Assembly: GCF_014873945.1 (NCBI RefSeq)
Contig: NZ_JADBEC010000001.1
Span: 2,150,001-2,214,000 of the forward strand
Length of the DNA: 64,000 bases
Reading direction: 5' to 3'
From: Rhizobium viscosum
GTDB taxonomy: Bacteria; Pseudomonadota; Alphaproteobacteria; Rhizobiales; Rhizobiaceae
The translations under genes and the position numbers were made by a program. The notes beneath the pieces were generated by a model that was given only the letters and a program-made list of their open reading frames with translations, searched no databases and was not told the DNA's origin. Of this stretch, positions 57,450 through 64,000 are shown piece after piece (positions within the stretch are counted from its first letter, which is position 1; each line of letters begins with the position of its first letter).

Positions 57450-58454
57450 TCAGCCAAGCAGATCGTTGGTGTAATAGCTGGAAAAGTCGGGCTTTTCCTT
57501 CAGCGCCACACCATTGGCATCAAGCAGGATGCCATGATCGAACAGGAAAGTGCCGATCGCTTCTGCCTTGGCCGGATCGATGATGCCGATCGTGCCATTG
57601 TCACCCTTGAGGAAATGACCTTCGACCAGCGCCTTTTGCGATGCCTTGACCAGTTCGGTATTCAAAAGCGCGCCGTTGCTGCCGGCAATCAGGAGGTCAC
57701 AGGCCTCGTCCGGATTGTCGACCGAATAGGCGTAGCCCTTGAGCGTTGCCTGGATGAAGGCGGGGGCATTTTGCGGATTGGCCGAGAGATAGGCGTCGCT
57801 GGAAGCGATCGCGGTCGTCTGTTCGTCGGGAATGCCGTAGTCGCTGTAGCGCCAGCGGCCGACCTGCCGGTTCTCCAGCTGCGCCGCGATACCCTCCCAG
57901 GTGTAGATTTCCAGCGTGAAGTCCACGGCGCCGTTGTCGAGCGCCTCATAGGCCGAGGTGCCGAGCGTGACATTCTGGAAGGTGCCCTTGCCGCCGTCGT
58001 TGCGAATCATCGCGGAGACGAGCGCCTCCTCCCATGCGCCGCCGAAGCCGCCATAGGTTTTTCCGTCCAGATCCTTGGGACTTTTGATATCGTTGCGGCC
58101 GCCCTTGAAGATCAGCCTGCCGGTTTCCGTCTGCACGACGGCATAGACGAGTTTCACATCAGCGCCGGCGGCGCGCTGGGTAAAGGCCTCGATCTCTCCG
58201 CAAATGCCGAAATCGGCAACGCCGTTCGCGACCAGCGTGCCGGCGCTGGTATCGGCGTAGGGCAGGATCTCGACGTCGAGGCCGGCGGCCTCATAGAAGC
58301 CCTTGGCCTTGGCGACATAGATGCCGATATGATTGGTGTTCGGTGTCCAGTCGAGCGCGATACGCACCTTTGCGGCGGATTGGGCGAAGGCAGTGCGGCC
58401 GGCGAGGCTTGCGGCCATGGCGGCAAAAAGGGTCTGTCGGCGGGTGAGAAGCAT
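57450..58454 (-). CDS. thiY: thiamine-precursor ABC transporter substrate-binding protein (NMT1/THI5-like)
   Basis: A 334-residue periplasmic protein. A signal peptide (RRQTLFAAMAASLAGRTAFAQS) precedes an NMT1/THI5-like domain, with VRIALDWTPNTNHIGIYVAK and the TYGGFGGAWEEALV and DFTLEIYTWEG blocks. AGGAGG five bases before ATG 58454 settles the start over ATG 58457. The family captures hydroxymethylpyrimidine or formylaminopyrimidine; position behind a TPP riboswitch with ykoF and an ABC pair supports this. Confidence 0.9.
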   Translation of the reverse strand: MLLTRRQTLFAAMAASLAGRTAFAQSAAKVRIALDWTPNTNHIGIYVAKAKGFYEAAGLDVEILPYADTSAGTLVANGVADFGICGEIEAFTQRAAGADVKLVYAVVQTETGRLIFKGGRNDIKSPKDLDGKTYGGFGGAWEEALVSAMIRNDGGKGTFQNVTLGTSAYEALDNGAVDFTLEIYTWEGIAAQLENRQVGRWRYSDYGIPDEQTTAIASSDAYLSANPQNAPAFIQATLKGYAYSVDNPDEACDLLIAGSNGALLNTELVKASQKALVEGHFLKGDNGTIGIIDPAKAEAIGTFLFDHGILLDANGVALKEKPDFSSYYTNDLLG

Positions 58455-58464
58455 CATAACCTCC

Positions 58465-59220
58465 TCAGGTTCTTTGCGGATGCAGCAATGTTTGAAGAAT
58501 TTCGGTTTCGATCGCCTGGGCGGCCGGGGAGCCGAGATCGGCAAGCGTGCGCGGCCTTTTCAGCGGCACTTCGAATTCCCTGATCACGGCCGCCGGGCGG
58601 GCGGAAAGCACATAGATACGGTCAGACAGGAAAACGGCTTCCCGCACATCATGGGTGATCAGCAGGGCCGTCCAGCGATGATCGGTCCACATGCCCTGCA
58701 GCCATTCCTGCATCTGGGTGCGGGTCAGCGCGTCGAGTGCCCCGAAGGGCTCGTCGAGCAGCAGCATGTCCTGCCGCTGGATCACCGTGCGCAGCAGGGC
58801 CGCCCGCTGGCGCATGCCGCCTGAGAGGGCCACGGGATAGTGATTTTCGAAACCGGCAAGGCCGAAGCGTTCAAAGAGAGGGGCTGCAATGGCGCGCGCC
58901 TGGCTGCGGCGCATGCCGTGCACTTCGAGACCAAGGATCGCATTGTCGATGACGCTTCGCCACGGCATCAGCGCATCGCGCTGGGGCATGAAGGCGAAGG
59001 CGTGCGCTGCTTGCGAGAGCGGCGCGCCGTCAAAGAGCATCTCGCCTCTGTCAGCCTGCAGCGCTTGTGTCAGTAAGCGGAGGATCGTCGATTTGCCGGA
59101 GCCGGAGGGGCCGACGATCGAGACAAATTCACCTCCTGCGATATGAAGAGAAATGTCCTTCAGCACTTCCATGCCGTCGAAGGACTTCGAGACGTTCTTC
59201 AGCTCAAGCATCCCGCTCAT
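58465..59220 (-). CDS. thiZ: thiamine-precursor ABC transporter ATPase
   Basis: A 251-residue ATPase of the nitrate/sulfonate/taurine importer class. Walker A GPSGSGKST is at 37-45, the signature is LSGGMRQRA, Walker B LLLDEPFGALD and switch LLITHDVREAVFLSDR. Its start overlaps the stop of the upstream permease by four bases, and the thiY ATG follows its stop by about 7 bp. Confidence 0.92.
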   Translation of the reverse strand: MSGMLELKNVSKSFDGMEVLKDISLHIAGGEFVSIVGPSGSGKSTILRLLTQALQADRGEMLFDGAPLSQAAHAFAFMPQRDALMPWRSVIDNAILGLEVHGMRRSQARAIAAPLFERFGLAGFENHYPVALSGGMRQRAALLRTVIQRQDMLLLDEPFGALDALTRTQMQEWLQGMWTDHRWTALLITHDVREAVFLSDRIYVLSARPAAVIREFEVPLKRPRTLADLGSPAAQAIETEILQTLLHPQRT

Positions 59221-60008
59221 GGGCGTTTCTCCGCAGGAGATTGCCAGGGCATGACGAAACGCTGCACCGCCAGCGTGAGACCGAAGAGGCAGAGCGTCAG
59301 GAGGGCGCTAACGACGACGGCGGCAAGCACGAGGTCGGGCCGGAAATTGTTCTTGGCGTTGAGGATATAGATCCCGAGGCCGCGTGCGGCGCCTGCATAT
59401 TCGGCGAAGATGGCGCCGACCACGGCATAGGTGATCGAAATGCGCAGGCCGGCAAAAAAGAAGGGCATGGCGGAGGGAAGCCTCGCCAGGCAGAAGATGC
59501 GCCAGCGGCTTGCCTTCATGGAACTCAGAAGCTCGGTGACATCCCGGTCCGTCGCTTCATAGCCCTGGAGCAGGGCGACCAGCAGCGGAAAGAAGGTGAC
59601 GAGAGCAACGAGCAGAAGTTTCGGCAGCAGTCCGAAACCGAACCAGAGCACGACGAGAGGGGCGATCGCGACCAGCGGCAATGTCTGGCTGACGATGAAG
59701 AGCGGCAGCAGCGCGCGGCGCATGAAGGGCACAAAATCCATCAGCACCGACGAGGCGAAGGCGAAGACCAGCGACAAAGCGAAACCGCCGAGCGTCGCGC
59801 CGAGTGTCGGCCAGGTATTGTCGAGCAGCGCCTGCCTGTTCAGCCAGCCCTGTGTGAGGATCCGCAAAGGTGAGGGCAGGATCGAGGGCTTGATGCCGGA
59901 GAGATCGACATAGAGCTCCCAGACAGCCAGGAAGGCAAACACGGCAAGAATGGCGGGCAAGACCCGCCTCAGTGGCGCAAATGTCGAATCCGGTTTCGAT
60001 AGGGTCAT
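59217..60008 (-). CDS. thiX: thiamine-precursor ABC transporter permease
   Basis: A 263-residue permease with six membrane segments and the BPD_transp_1 EAA-type loop (VALLQGYEATDRDVTELLSSM leading to RLPSAMPFFFAGLRIS). It carries the hydrophobic start LPAILAVFAFLAVWELYVDLSGI. It follows the ykoF-like gene by 14 bp in a riboswitch-led operon, giving the substrate assignment. Confidence 0.9.
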   Translation of the reverse strand: MTLSKPDSTFAPLRRVLPAILAVFAFLAVWELYVDLSGIKPSILPSPLRILTQGWLNRQALLDNTWPTLGATLGGFALSLVFAFASSVLMDFVPFMRRALLPLFIVSQTLPLVAIAPLVVLWFGFGLLPKLLLVALVTFFPLLVALLQGYEATDRDVTELLSSMKASRWRIFCLARLPSAMPFFFAGLRISITYAVVGAIFAEYAGAARGLGIYILNAKNNFRPDLVLAAVVVSALLTLCLFGLTLAVQRFVMPWQSPAEKRP

Positions 60009-60022
60009 TGCCGTCAGGCGTC

Positions 60023-60631
60023 TCAGGCTTTGCTCGGGCTGTTCGCGGAGACCGTGATATCCAGTGTCACATGACCTTCGGGATCGCCAAAGCGATGGAA
60101 GGCTTCATGGATTGTCGCGAAGATCGCGCCGGCATCGCCACGCAGCTTGGTACAGAAATTCTTGGAGCGGTCGAATGTGCCCGAGCGCTTCAGGAAATCG
60201 ATGCAGCCGTAGATCTCGTCCATATGGGTGCCTGTTCCCATAACATAGAGAGAGAATTGGGCGGCGGTTGGTTGACCGGTTTCGGTCGTATCCCTGACTG
60301 CCGCGATCGCGGCTTCCACCCGTTCGGCGAGCGGCTCTGATCGGCTGGAAGACAGGCCGACGCCGCAGATCGCATCATCCGGTTCGCCGGGGCAGCCCCG
60401 CGAGATCGCGGCGGACAATACGCAATGCTCGCCGCTTGCGGCAGCCGAGACGAAGAGGTCGCGCATGGCGGCAAACAGCACGTCGGGCGGGCCGACCATC
60501 AGCGTGGAAATATCGTCGGTTTCGATGCGAAGACGATCGCGATAGGGATCGAGAGCCTTGATCGCTTCAAGGATGATGCCGACGAAATTGCCGGACATCG
60601 GATATAGAGACACTTGTGCGCCGGAAAACAC
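60023..60631 (-). CDS. ykoF: YkoF-like thiamine/HMP-binding protein
   Basis: A 202-residue protein with two repeated YkoF domains (PF07615). The repeats begin AQVSLYPMSGNFVGII and AQFSLYVMGTGTHMDEIYG, and each has a later FVSAAASGEHCVLSAAIS or GHVTLDITVSANS strand. In Bacillus YkoF binds thiamine/HMP and accompanies the ykoCDEF transporter. It begins at GTG 60631; GAGG lies five bases upstream at the edge of the TPP riboswitch. A second in-frame GTG at 60613 is possible. Confidence 0.88.
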   Translation of the reverse strand: MFSGAQVSLYPMSGNFVGIILEAIKALDPYRDRLRIETDDISTLMVGPPDVLFAAMRDLFVSAAASGEHCVLSAAISRGCPGEPDDAICGVGLSSSRSEPLAERVEAAIAAVRDTTETGQPTAAQFSLYVMGTGTHMDEIYGCIDFLKRSGTFDRSKNFCTKLRGDAGAIFATIHEAFHRFGDPEGHVTLDITVSANSPSKA

Positions 60632-60635
60632 TTGG

Positions 60636-60728
60636 ACCTCGCTCCGCTGGCATTACCCAGATCAGCTTTGAAGGGTCCGGAGGCATGCGCCTCACATCTC
60701 AGCCCCGGCAATTCGGAGCTCCCCCGTG
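60636..60728 (-). promoter_or_regulatory. TPP (THI-box) riboswitch
   Basis: On the minus strand, GGGGGAGC and CCGGGGCTGAGATG (60710-60696) are followed by a variable stem. The strongly conserved CTGATCTGGGTAATGCCAGC (60665-60646), the pyrophosphate/HMP-binding core, comes next. The 3' edge runs GGAGCGAGG, whose GAGG is the apparent Shine-Dalgarno of the YkoF-like gene (GTG 60631). TPP binding should therefore block translation initiation of the ykoF-thiXZY operon. Confidence 0.95.
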
Positions 60729-60824
60729 AATTGTGGCGGAAGCTATCACCGGGCCTGCGATACCGCAACCGTAAAATTCCTATCCGGCTACTCGGTCGGT
60801 AAGGGTTCGGACGCACCAAGTGCT

Positions 60825-60864
60825 GGGAAGGAAACACCCGGACGGAGGTCCTGTCCGGGTGTCC
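60825..60864 (-). terminator. terminator of the flavin reductase gene
   Basis: ACACCCGGAC (60834-60843) is perfectly complementary to GTCCGGGTGT (60853-60862). On the minus strand the hairpin is followed by TTCCTTCCC, moderately T-rich, 45 bp after the stop at 60909. The gap 60729-60833 between it and the riboswitch presumably holds the thi promoter, not recognisable by eye. Confidence 0.6.
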
Positions 60865-60908
60865 AGCCGGTTCCGTACCTGCCAGAAACGGAATCGGATG
60901 TCGTTGTC

Positions 60909-61484
60909 TCAGGCGGCGATGCCGGCATAAGGAGTGTCGCTGCGGGCAGCGATCAGCGCCTCAGTCCACCATTGCAACTGGGCCATCATTCGGGAAAGCC
61001 GGCGCAACGCGTCCTCCGGATCCTGCAGCCGACCGTCATTGTCGAAACGGCGCCAGGGGGAATTGAAGCTTACGGCATCGCAGATCGTGACGGCGTGAAG
61101 CTCCGCGAAGACGAGGCGGAGCTGTTCGACCGCCCGCAACCCGCCGGAGATGCCGCCATAGCAGACGAAGGCGATCGGCTTGCCGTGCCAGGGCTCGGCA
61201 AAGAGATCGATGAGGAATTTCAGGGAAGCAGTGAAGCTGTGGTTATATTCCGGCGTGACGAAGATGAAGCCGTCGGCCTGATGGAGCCTGTCTGCAAGCC
61301 GTCTTGCCTCCGGATGATGCGGTACATGCTCTCGCGGCAGTGAAAATGCCAGCGGGTCGATGATATCGATCTCGAATTGCGGAAAGCGGGCGAGTTCTCT
61401 TTCGAGCCATTTCACAACCCTGTCGCAGATGCGCCCCTCGCGCGTGCTGCCGTAGATGACGGCAAGCCTCATGGGTTTCTGCAT
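60909..61484 (-). CDS. NADPH-dependent FMN reductase
   Basis: A 191-residue flavodoxin-fold reductase (PF03358). The FMN phosphate loop is YGSTREGRICDRV near 10-22, the flavin-ring segment TPEYNHSFTASLKFLID, and a later CYGGISGGLRAVEQLR. AAGGAG lies seven bases before ATG 61484. It is divergent from soxR and its promoter contains the SoxR operator, so it is probably a redox-cycling-induced reductase or quinone reductase. Confidence 0.9.
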   Translation of the reverse strand: MQKPMRLAVIYGSTREGRICDRVVKWLERELARFPQFEIDIIDPLAFSLPREHVPHHPEARRLADRLHQADGFIFVTPEYNHSFTASLKFLIDLFAEPWHGKPIAFVCYGGISGGLRAVEQLRLVFAELHAVTICDAVSFNSPWRRFDNDGRLQDPEDALRRLSRMMAQLQWWTEALIAARSDTPYAGIAA

Positions 61485-61528
61485 GCATTGCTCCTTCTCG
61501 TTTCGGCTTTACGGCCTCGGGAGCGCAG

Positions 61529-61559
61529 TCTATAAAACCTCAACTAATATTGAGGTCAA
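61529..61559 (-). promoter_or_regulatory. SoxR-controlled promoter with soxbox
   Basis: The palindrome CCTCAACTAATATTGAGG (61538-61555) closely matches the E. coli soxS operator. On the minus strand it lies between -35 TTGACC (61559-61554) and -10 TATAGA (61534-61529) with a 19-bp spacer. This is the over-long spacer that MerR-family activators untwist. It reads toward the flavin reductase gene. Confidence 0.92.
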
Positions 61560-61565
61560 TAGGCC

Positions 61566-62030
61566 ATGCAGCAAAATCCGGCATTCTCCCTGAGCAGGCT
61601 CCTGACGGTGGGCGAGGTGGCGGAGCGCAGCGGACTTGCGGTTTCCGCCCTGCATTTCTACGAGGCGAAGGGACTGATCTCCAGCATCCGCACCCGCGGC
61701 AACCAGCGCCGCTACGGCCGCGATGTGCTACGGCGCCTCGGTATCATCAAGGTGGCGCAACGCGTCGGCATTCCGCTTGCCGAAATCCAGACTGCCTTCG
61801 AAACCCTGCCGCAGAGCCGGACGCCGACAGTCGAGGACTGGCAGAAACTGTCGGCACTCTGGAAGGATGATCTCGATGCACGCATCAAGCAGCTCAGCCT
61901 GCTGCGGGACCATCTGACGAGCTGCATCGGCTGTGGTTGCCTCTCGATCGACGCCTGTCCGCTGCGTAATCCCTTCGATGTGCTCGGCAGGCAAGGCGCC
62001 GGTGCGCGGCTTCTCGACCCGGGTGCCTAG
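61566..62030 (+). CDS. soxR: redox-sensitive transcriptional activator SoxR
   Basis: A 154-residue MerR-family regulator with a [2Fe-2S] switch. The winged-helix domain (11-80) starts [20 protein letters not shown]. The cluster ligands Cys120, Cys123, Cys125 and Cys131 lie in [12 protein letters not shown], one residue offset from E. coli SoxR. It senses redox-active compounds. Its ATG is 10 bp from the soxbox, so it may also regulate itself. Confidence 0.96.
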   Translation: MQQNPAFSLSRLLTVGEVAERSGLAVSALHFYEAKGLISSIRTRGNQRRYGRDVLRRLGIIKVAQRVGIPLAEIQTAFETLPQSRTPTVEDWQKLSALWKDDLDARIKQLSLLRDHLTSCIGCGCLSIDACPLRNPFDVLGRQGAGARLLDPGA

Positions 62031-62116
62031 ACCTTCGGGCTTTCTTTTGGCCGATGGCTGCATATGTTAGGTCTGACAGCGCAAGCGGCGGGCCGGCCCG
62101 CAAGGAGGAGAGCTTC

Positions 62117-62887
62117 GTGTTTCATCCCAAATTGTTCGAAAACCGCAATGTCGTCGTGACAGGTGCCGGCCGCGGTATCGGCCTCGAAGTTGCCCGACAG
62201 TTTCTGGATTGCGGGGCGCGCGTCCTTGTCCATACCGGGCGCGATGGGGAACGCGAACTGCCGGATTTTCTCCTGACCGCCGAATCAGAGCGCCGGGCCC
62301 TGCTGTTGCCGGCGGATTTCCTGCGGCCGGGCGGCGCTGCGAAGTTTGCGCAAGAGGCGCTCGAATTCTTCGACAAGGTGCATGTGCTGGTCAACAATGC
62401 CGGCACGATGCATGGGCGTTTTCCCGCCGGTGAACTGACCGATGCCGATTATGAAACTGTCGTGCGCCTCAACCAGACGTCGGTAGTGGAGTTGACGCGG
62501 GCGCTGCTTCCAGCGCTCCGGGCCGCACAGGGCGCAGCCATCGTCAATACGGTCTCGATTTCGGCGCTGACGGGCGGAAGCCCCGGTTCTGCAATCTATT
62601 CCGCATCGAAGGCATTTGTTGCCACCTATTCGAAAGCGCTGGCCCGAGAGCTTGCGCCTGATGGTATCAGGGTCAATTGCGTCTCGCCCGGTACGATCGA
62701 AACCGATTTCCATGCACGCTATTCATCGCGTGAAAAGCTGGAGCAGACCCGCAAGTCGATACCACTGCAGCGGCTCGGAACGGCAGAGGATTGTGCTCCC
62801 GCCTATCTCTTCCTGGCGGCTCCATCGCTCTCCGGTTACATCACAGGTCAAGTCCTGGAGATTAATGGCGGCCAGCTTATTTGCTGA
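62117..62887 (+). CDS. SDR family oxidoreductase
   Basis: A 256-residue short-chain dehydrogenase: VVVTGAGRGIGLEVA near the start, LVNNAGTMHG, serine in TVSISALTGG and YSASKAFVATYSK with the YxxxK pair; the end YITGQVLEINGGQL is FabG-like. GTG 62117 (VFHPKLFENR) follows AAGGAGG by about nine bases and is preferred to a start at 62054. Lies 86 bp after soxR; whether it belongs to the same response is unclear. Substrate unknown. Confidence 0.85.
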   Translation: MFHPKLFENRNVVVTGAGRGIGLEVARQFLDCGARVLVHTGRDGERELPDFLLTAESERRALLLPADFLRPGGAAKFAQEALEFFDKVHVLVNNAGTMHGRFPAGELTDADYETVVRLNQTSVVELTRALLPALRAAQGAAIVNTVSISALTGGSPGSAIYSASKAFVATYSKALARELAPDGIRVNCVSPGTIETDFHARYSSREKLEQTRKSIPLQRLGTAEDCAPAYLFLAAPSLSGYITGQVLEINGGQLIC

Positions 62888-62988
62888 TTTGGTTGGACTT
62901 TTTTTGGTGTTTGGCGACATTTGACGAATTCGCTTCTGCGAATATGATATTGTACTGATCTACCCTATTACCTCCTTCCGAGAAGCAA

Positions 62989-63330
62989 ATGCCATTGCCT
63001 AAACCGAAGCCGGGCATGACCGGCCAGGACTTGCAGAAGCTTGCTGACAAAGCCCACGAGGCGAGCGATCTCCTGAAGGCGCTAGCCCATCAGACCCGGT
63101 TGCTCATTCTCTGTATCCTGTCGGAAGGGGAAAAGACAGTCGGCGAAATCGAGAATATCCTTGGTATACAGCAGGCTATGGTGTCCCAGCAGCTTGCGCG
63201 GCTGAGGCTCGAAGGCCTCGTCAATACGCGGCGCGAAGGGCGGCTCGTCTATTACAGCATGGGCAATGACAGCGTCATGGCTTTCCTCGAATCACTTTTC
63301 AGTCTCTTTCCGGTTGCCGAGAAAAGCTGA
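62989..63330 (+). CDS. ArsR family transcriptional regulator
   Basis: A 113-residue winged-helix protein. ALAHQTRLLILCILSEGEKTV is the ArsR first helix-turn, and QQAMVSQQLARLRLEGLVNTRREGRLVYYSM is the recognition helix and wing. Only one cysteine is present and the CxC metal motif of ArsR is absent, so a metal sensor is unlikely. The target is unknown; it is followed 72 bp later by a LysR gene. Confidence 0.88.
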   Translation: MPLPKPKPGMTGQDLQKLADKAHEASDLLKALAHQTRLLILCILSEGEKTVGEIENILGIQQAMVSQQLARLRLEGLVNTRREGRLVYYSMGNDSVMAFLESLFSLFPVAEKS

Positions 63331-63401
63331 ACCGCTCACTCTTGCGAAGTCGCTGACAAGCCGCAAAAATAGGCCTCATCCCGAATTCGGCAGGAGGCCG
63401 G

Positions 63402-64000
63402 ATGATCGACAAGCTGGAATTCTTCATCGCACTCGCCAACGAGAAACATTTCGGTCGTGCGGCGGAGGAATGCGGCGTTTCCCAACCCACGCTCTCGGCC
63501 GCCATTCGCCAGCTCGAAGATCAACTGGGCGTCATGCTGGTGCAGCGCGGCTCGCGCTTCCAGGGATTGACGCCGGAAGGGCAGCGCGTGCTTGAATGGG
63601 CGCGGCGCATCGTCGGTGACACGCGTACCATGCGCGAGGAAATGCGCGCCGCCCGCAAGGGCCTCTCCGGCCATCTGCGCCTGGCGTCCATTCCGACCGC
63701 ACTCGCCATGCTGTCGCGAATCACCACGCCTTTTCAGGAGCGGCATCCCGACGTCACCTTCTCCATCGTTTCGCGCAATTCGCTGCAGGTGCTGAGCATG
63801 CTCGAAAATCTCGAGATCGATGCCGGAATCACCTATCTCGAAAACGAGCCGCTCGGGCGCGTCACTTCGGTGCCGCTCTATGCGGAACGCTACAATCTCA
63901 TCACCGCCGCCGGCAGTCCGCTCTCGGATCGCGAGAGTGTGACATGGCGTGAAGTGGGCGATCTTCGGCTTTGCCTATTGACGGCCGACATGCAGAACCG
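63402..64000 (+). CDS. LysR family transcriptional regulator, 3' truncated
   Basis: The frame stays open to the window edge, giving 199 residues of about 300. The winged helix-turn-helix (1-60) is clear: HFGRAAEECGVSQPTLSAAI then QLEDQLGVMLVQRGSR. The start of the effector domain follows (GHLRLASIPTALAMLS). AGGAGG lies five to six bases before the ATG. In rhizobia close relatives are found upstream of NAD-dependent formate dehydrogenase (fds) genes, by memory; the downstream gene is outside the window. Confidence 0.88.
   Translation, partial: MIDKLEFFIALANEKHFGRAAEECGVSQPTLSAAIRQLEDQLGVMLVQRGSRFQGLTPEGQRVLEWARRIVGDTRTMREEMRAARKGLSGHLRLASIPTALAMLSRITTPFQERHPDVTFSIVSRNSLQVLSMLENLEIDAGITYLENEPLGRVTSVPLYAERYNLITAAGSPLSDRESVTWREVGDLRLCLLTADMQN

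Overview
This 64 kb window is ordinary core chromosome of an alphaproteobacterium of the Rhizobiaceae, most likely the genus Rhizobium. The evidence is high GC with strong third-position GC bias, a mdh-sucC-sucD-sucA-sucB-lpdA gene order, an F1-only ATP synthase operon (atpHAGDC, no Fo genes), the hemC-hemD-Mic60-hemY block, an Omp19-type lipoprotein and a palindromic element of a type common between rhizobial genes. I see no rRNA, tRNA, CRISPR array, insertion sequence or prophage.

Layout. 1-2420: 3' end of a substrate-binding protein gene, then permease and ATPase of one ABC importer, ending in a 24-bp tandem repeat. 2421-6644: LysE exporter, SDR, argG, second LysE exporter, small orphan protein. 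6844-12980: dcp-type peptidase, typA, GNAT, ppa, DUF167 and YggT proteins. 13120-20176: MFS transporter facing a minus-strand run of glutamine amidotransferase, TerB protein, HemY, mitofilin-like protein, hemD and hemC. 20249-24211: tsaD, gpsA, YciI-like, EVE-domain and methyltransferase genes facing an exported orphan. 24515-27943: sdhCDAB. 28219-29940: Omp19-like lipoprotein and zapE. 30115-41936: mdh and the succinyl-CoA synthetase / 2-oxoglutarate dehydrogenase cluster, interspersed with five accessory genes. 42039-49648: cytochrome b561, TraB/GumN protein, xerC, a PlsC-type acyltransferase, a RecF-like ATPase, priA and a small membrane protein. 49904-55008: atpHAGDC with a zinc-ribbon-like ORF between atpD and atpC. 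55273-57384: an ExoY-like sugar transferase and a family-3 acyltransferase. 57450-60631: a YkoF-ThiXZY thiamine-precursor uptake operon behind a TPP riboswitch. 60909-62030: a SoxR/flavin reductase pair divergent over a textbook SoxR operator. 62117-64000: SDR, ArsR-type regulator and a LysR regulator cut by the window end.

The genes cover central respiration: TCA steps from 2-oxoglutarate to oxaloacetate and the F1 motor. Haem, arginine and thiamine supply and translation/replication housekeeping (typA, tsaD, priA, xerC) are also present. I did not find a wholly new system. The best leads are cis-elements (a hairpin between the Shine-Dalgarno and start of sucA, the TPP riboswitch, the SoxR promoter with 19-bp spacer, a 16-bp palindrome upstream of mdh) and small uncharacterised genes embedded in the suc/lpd and atp operons.
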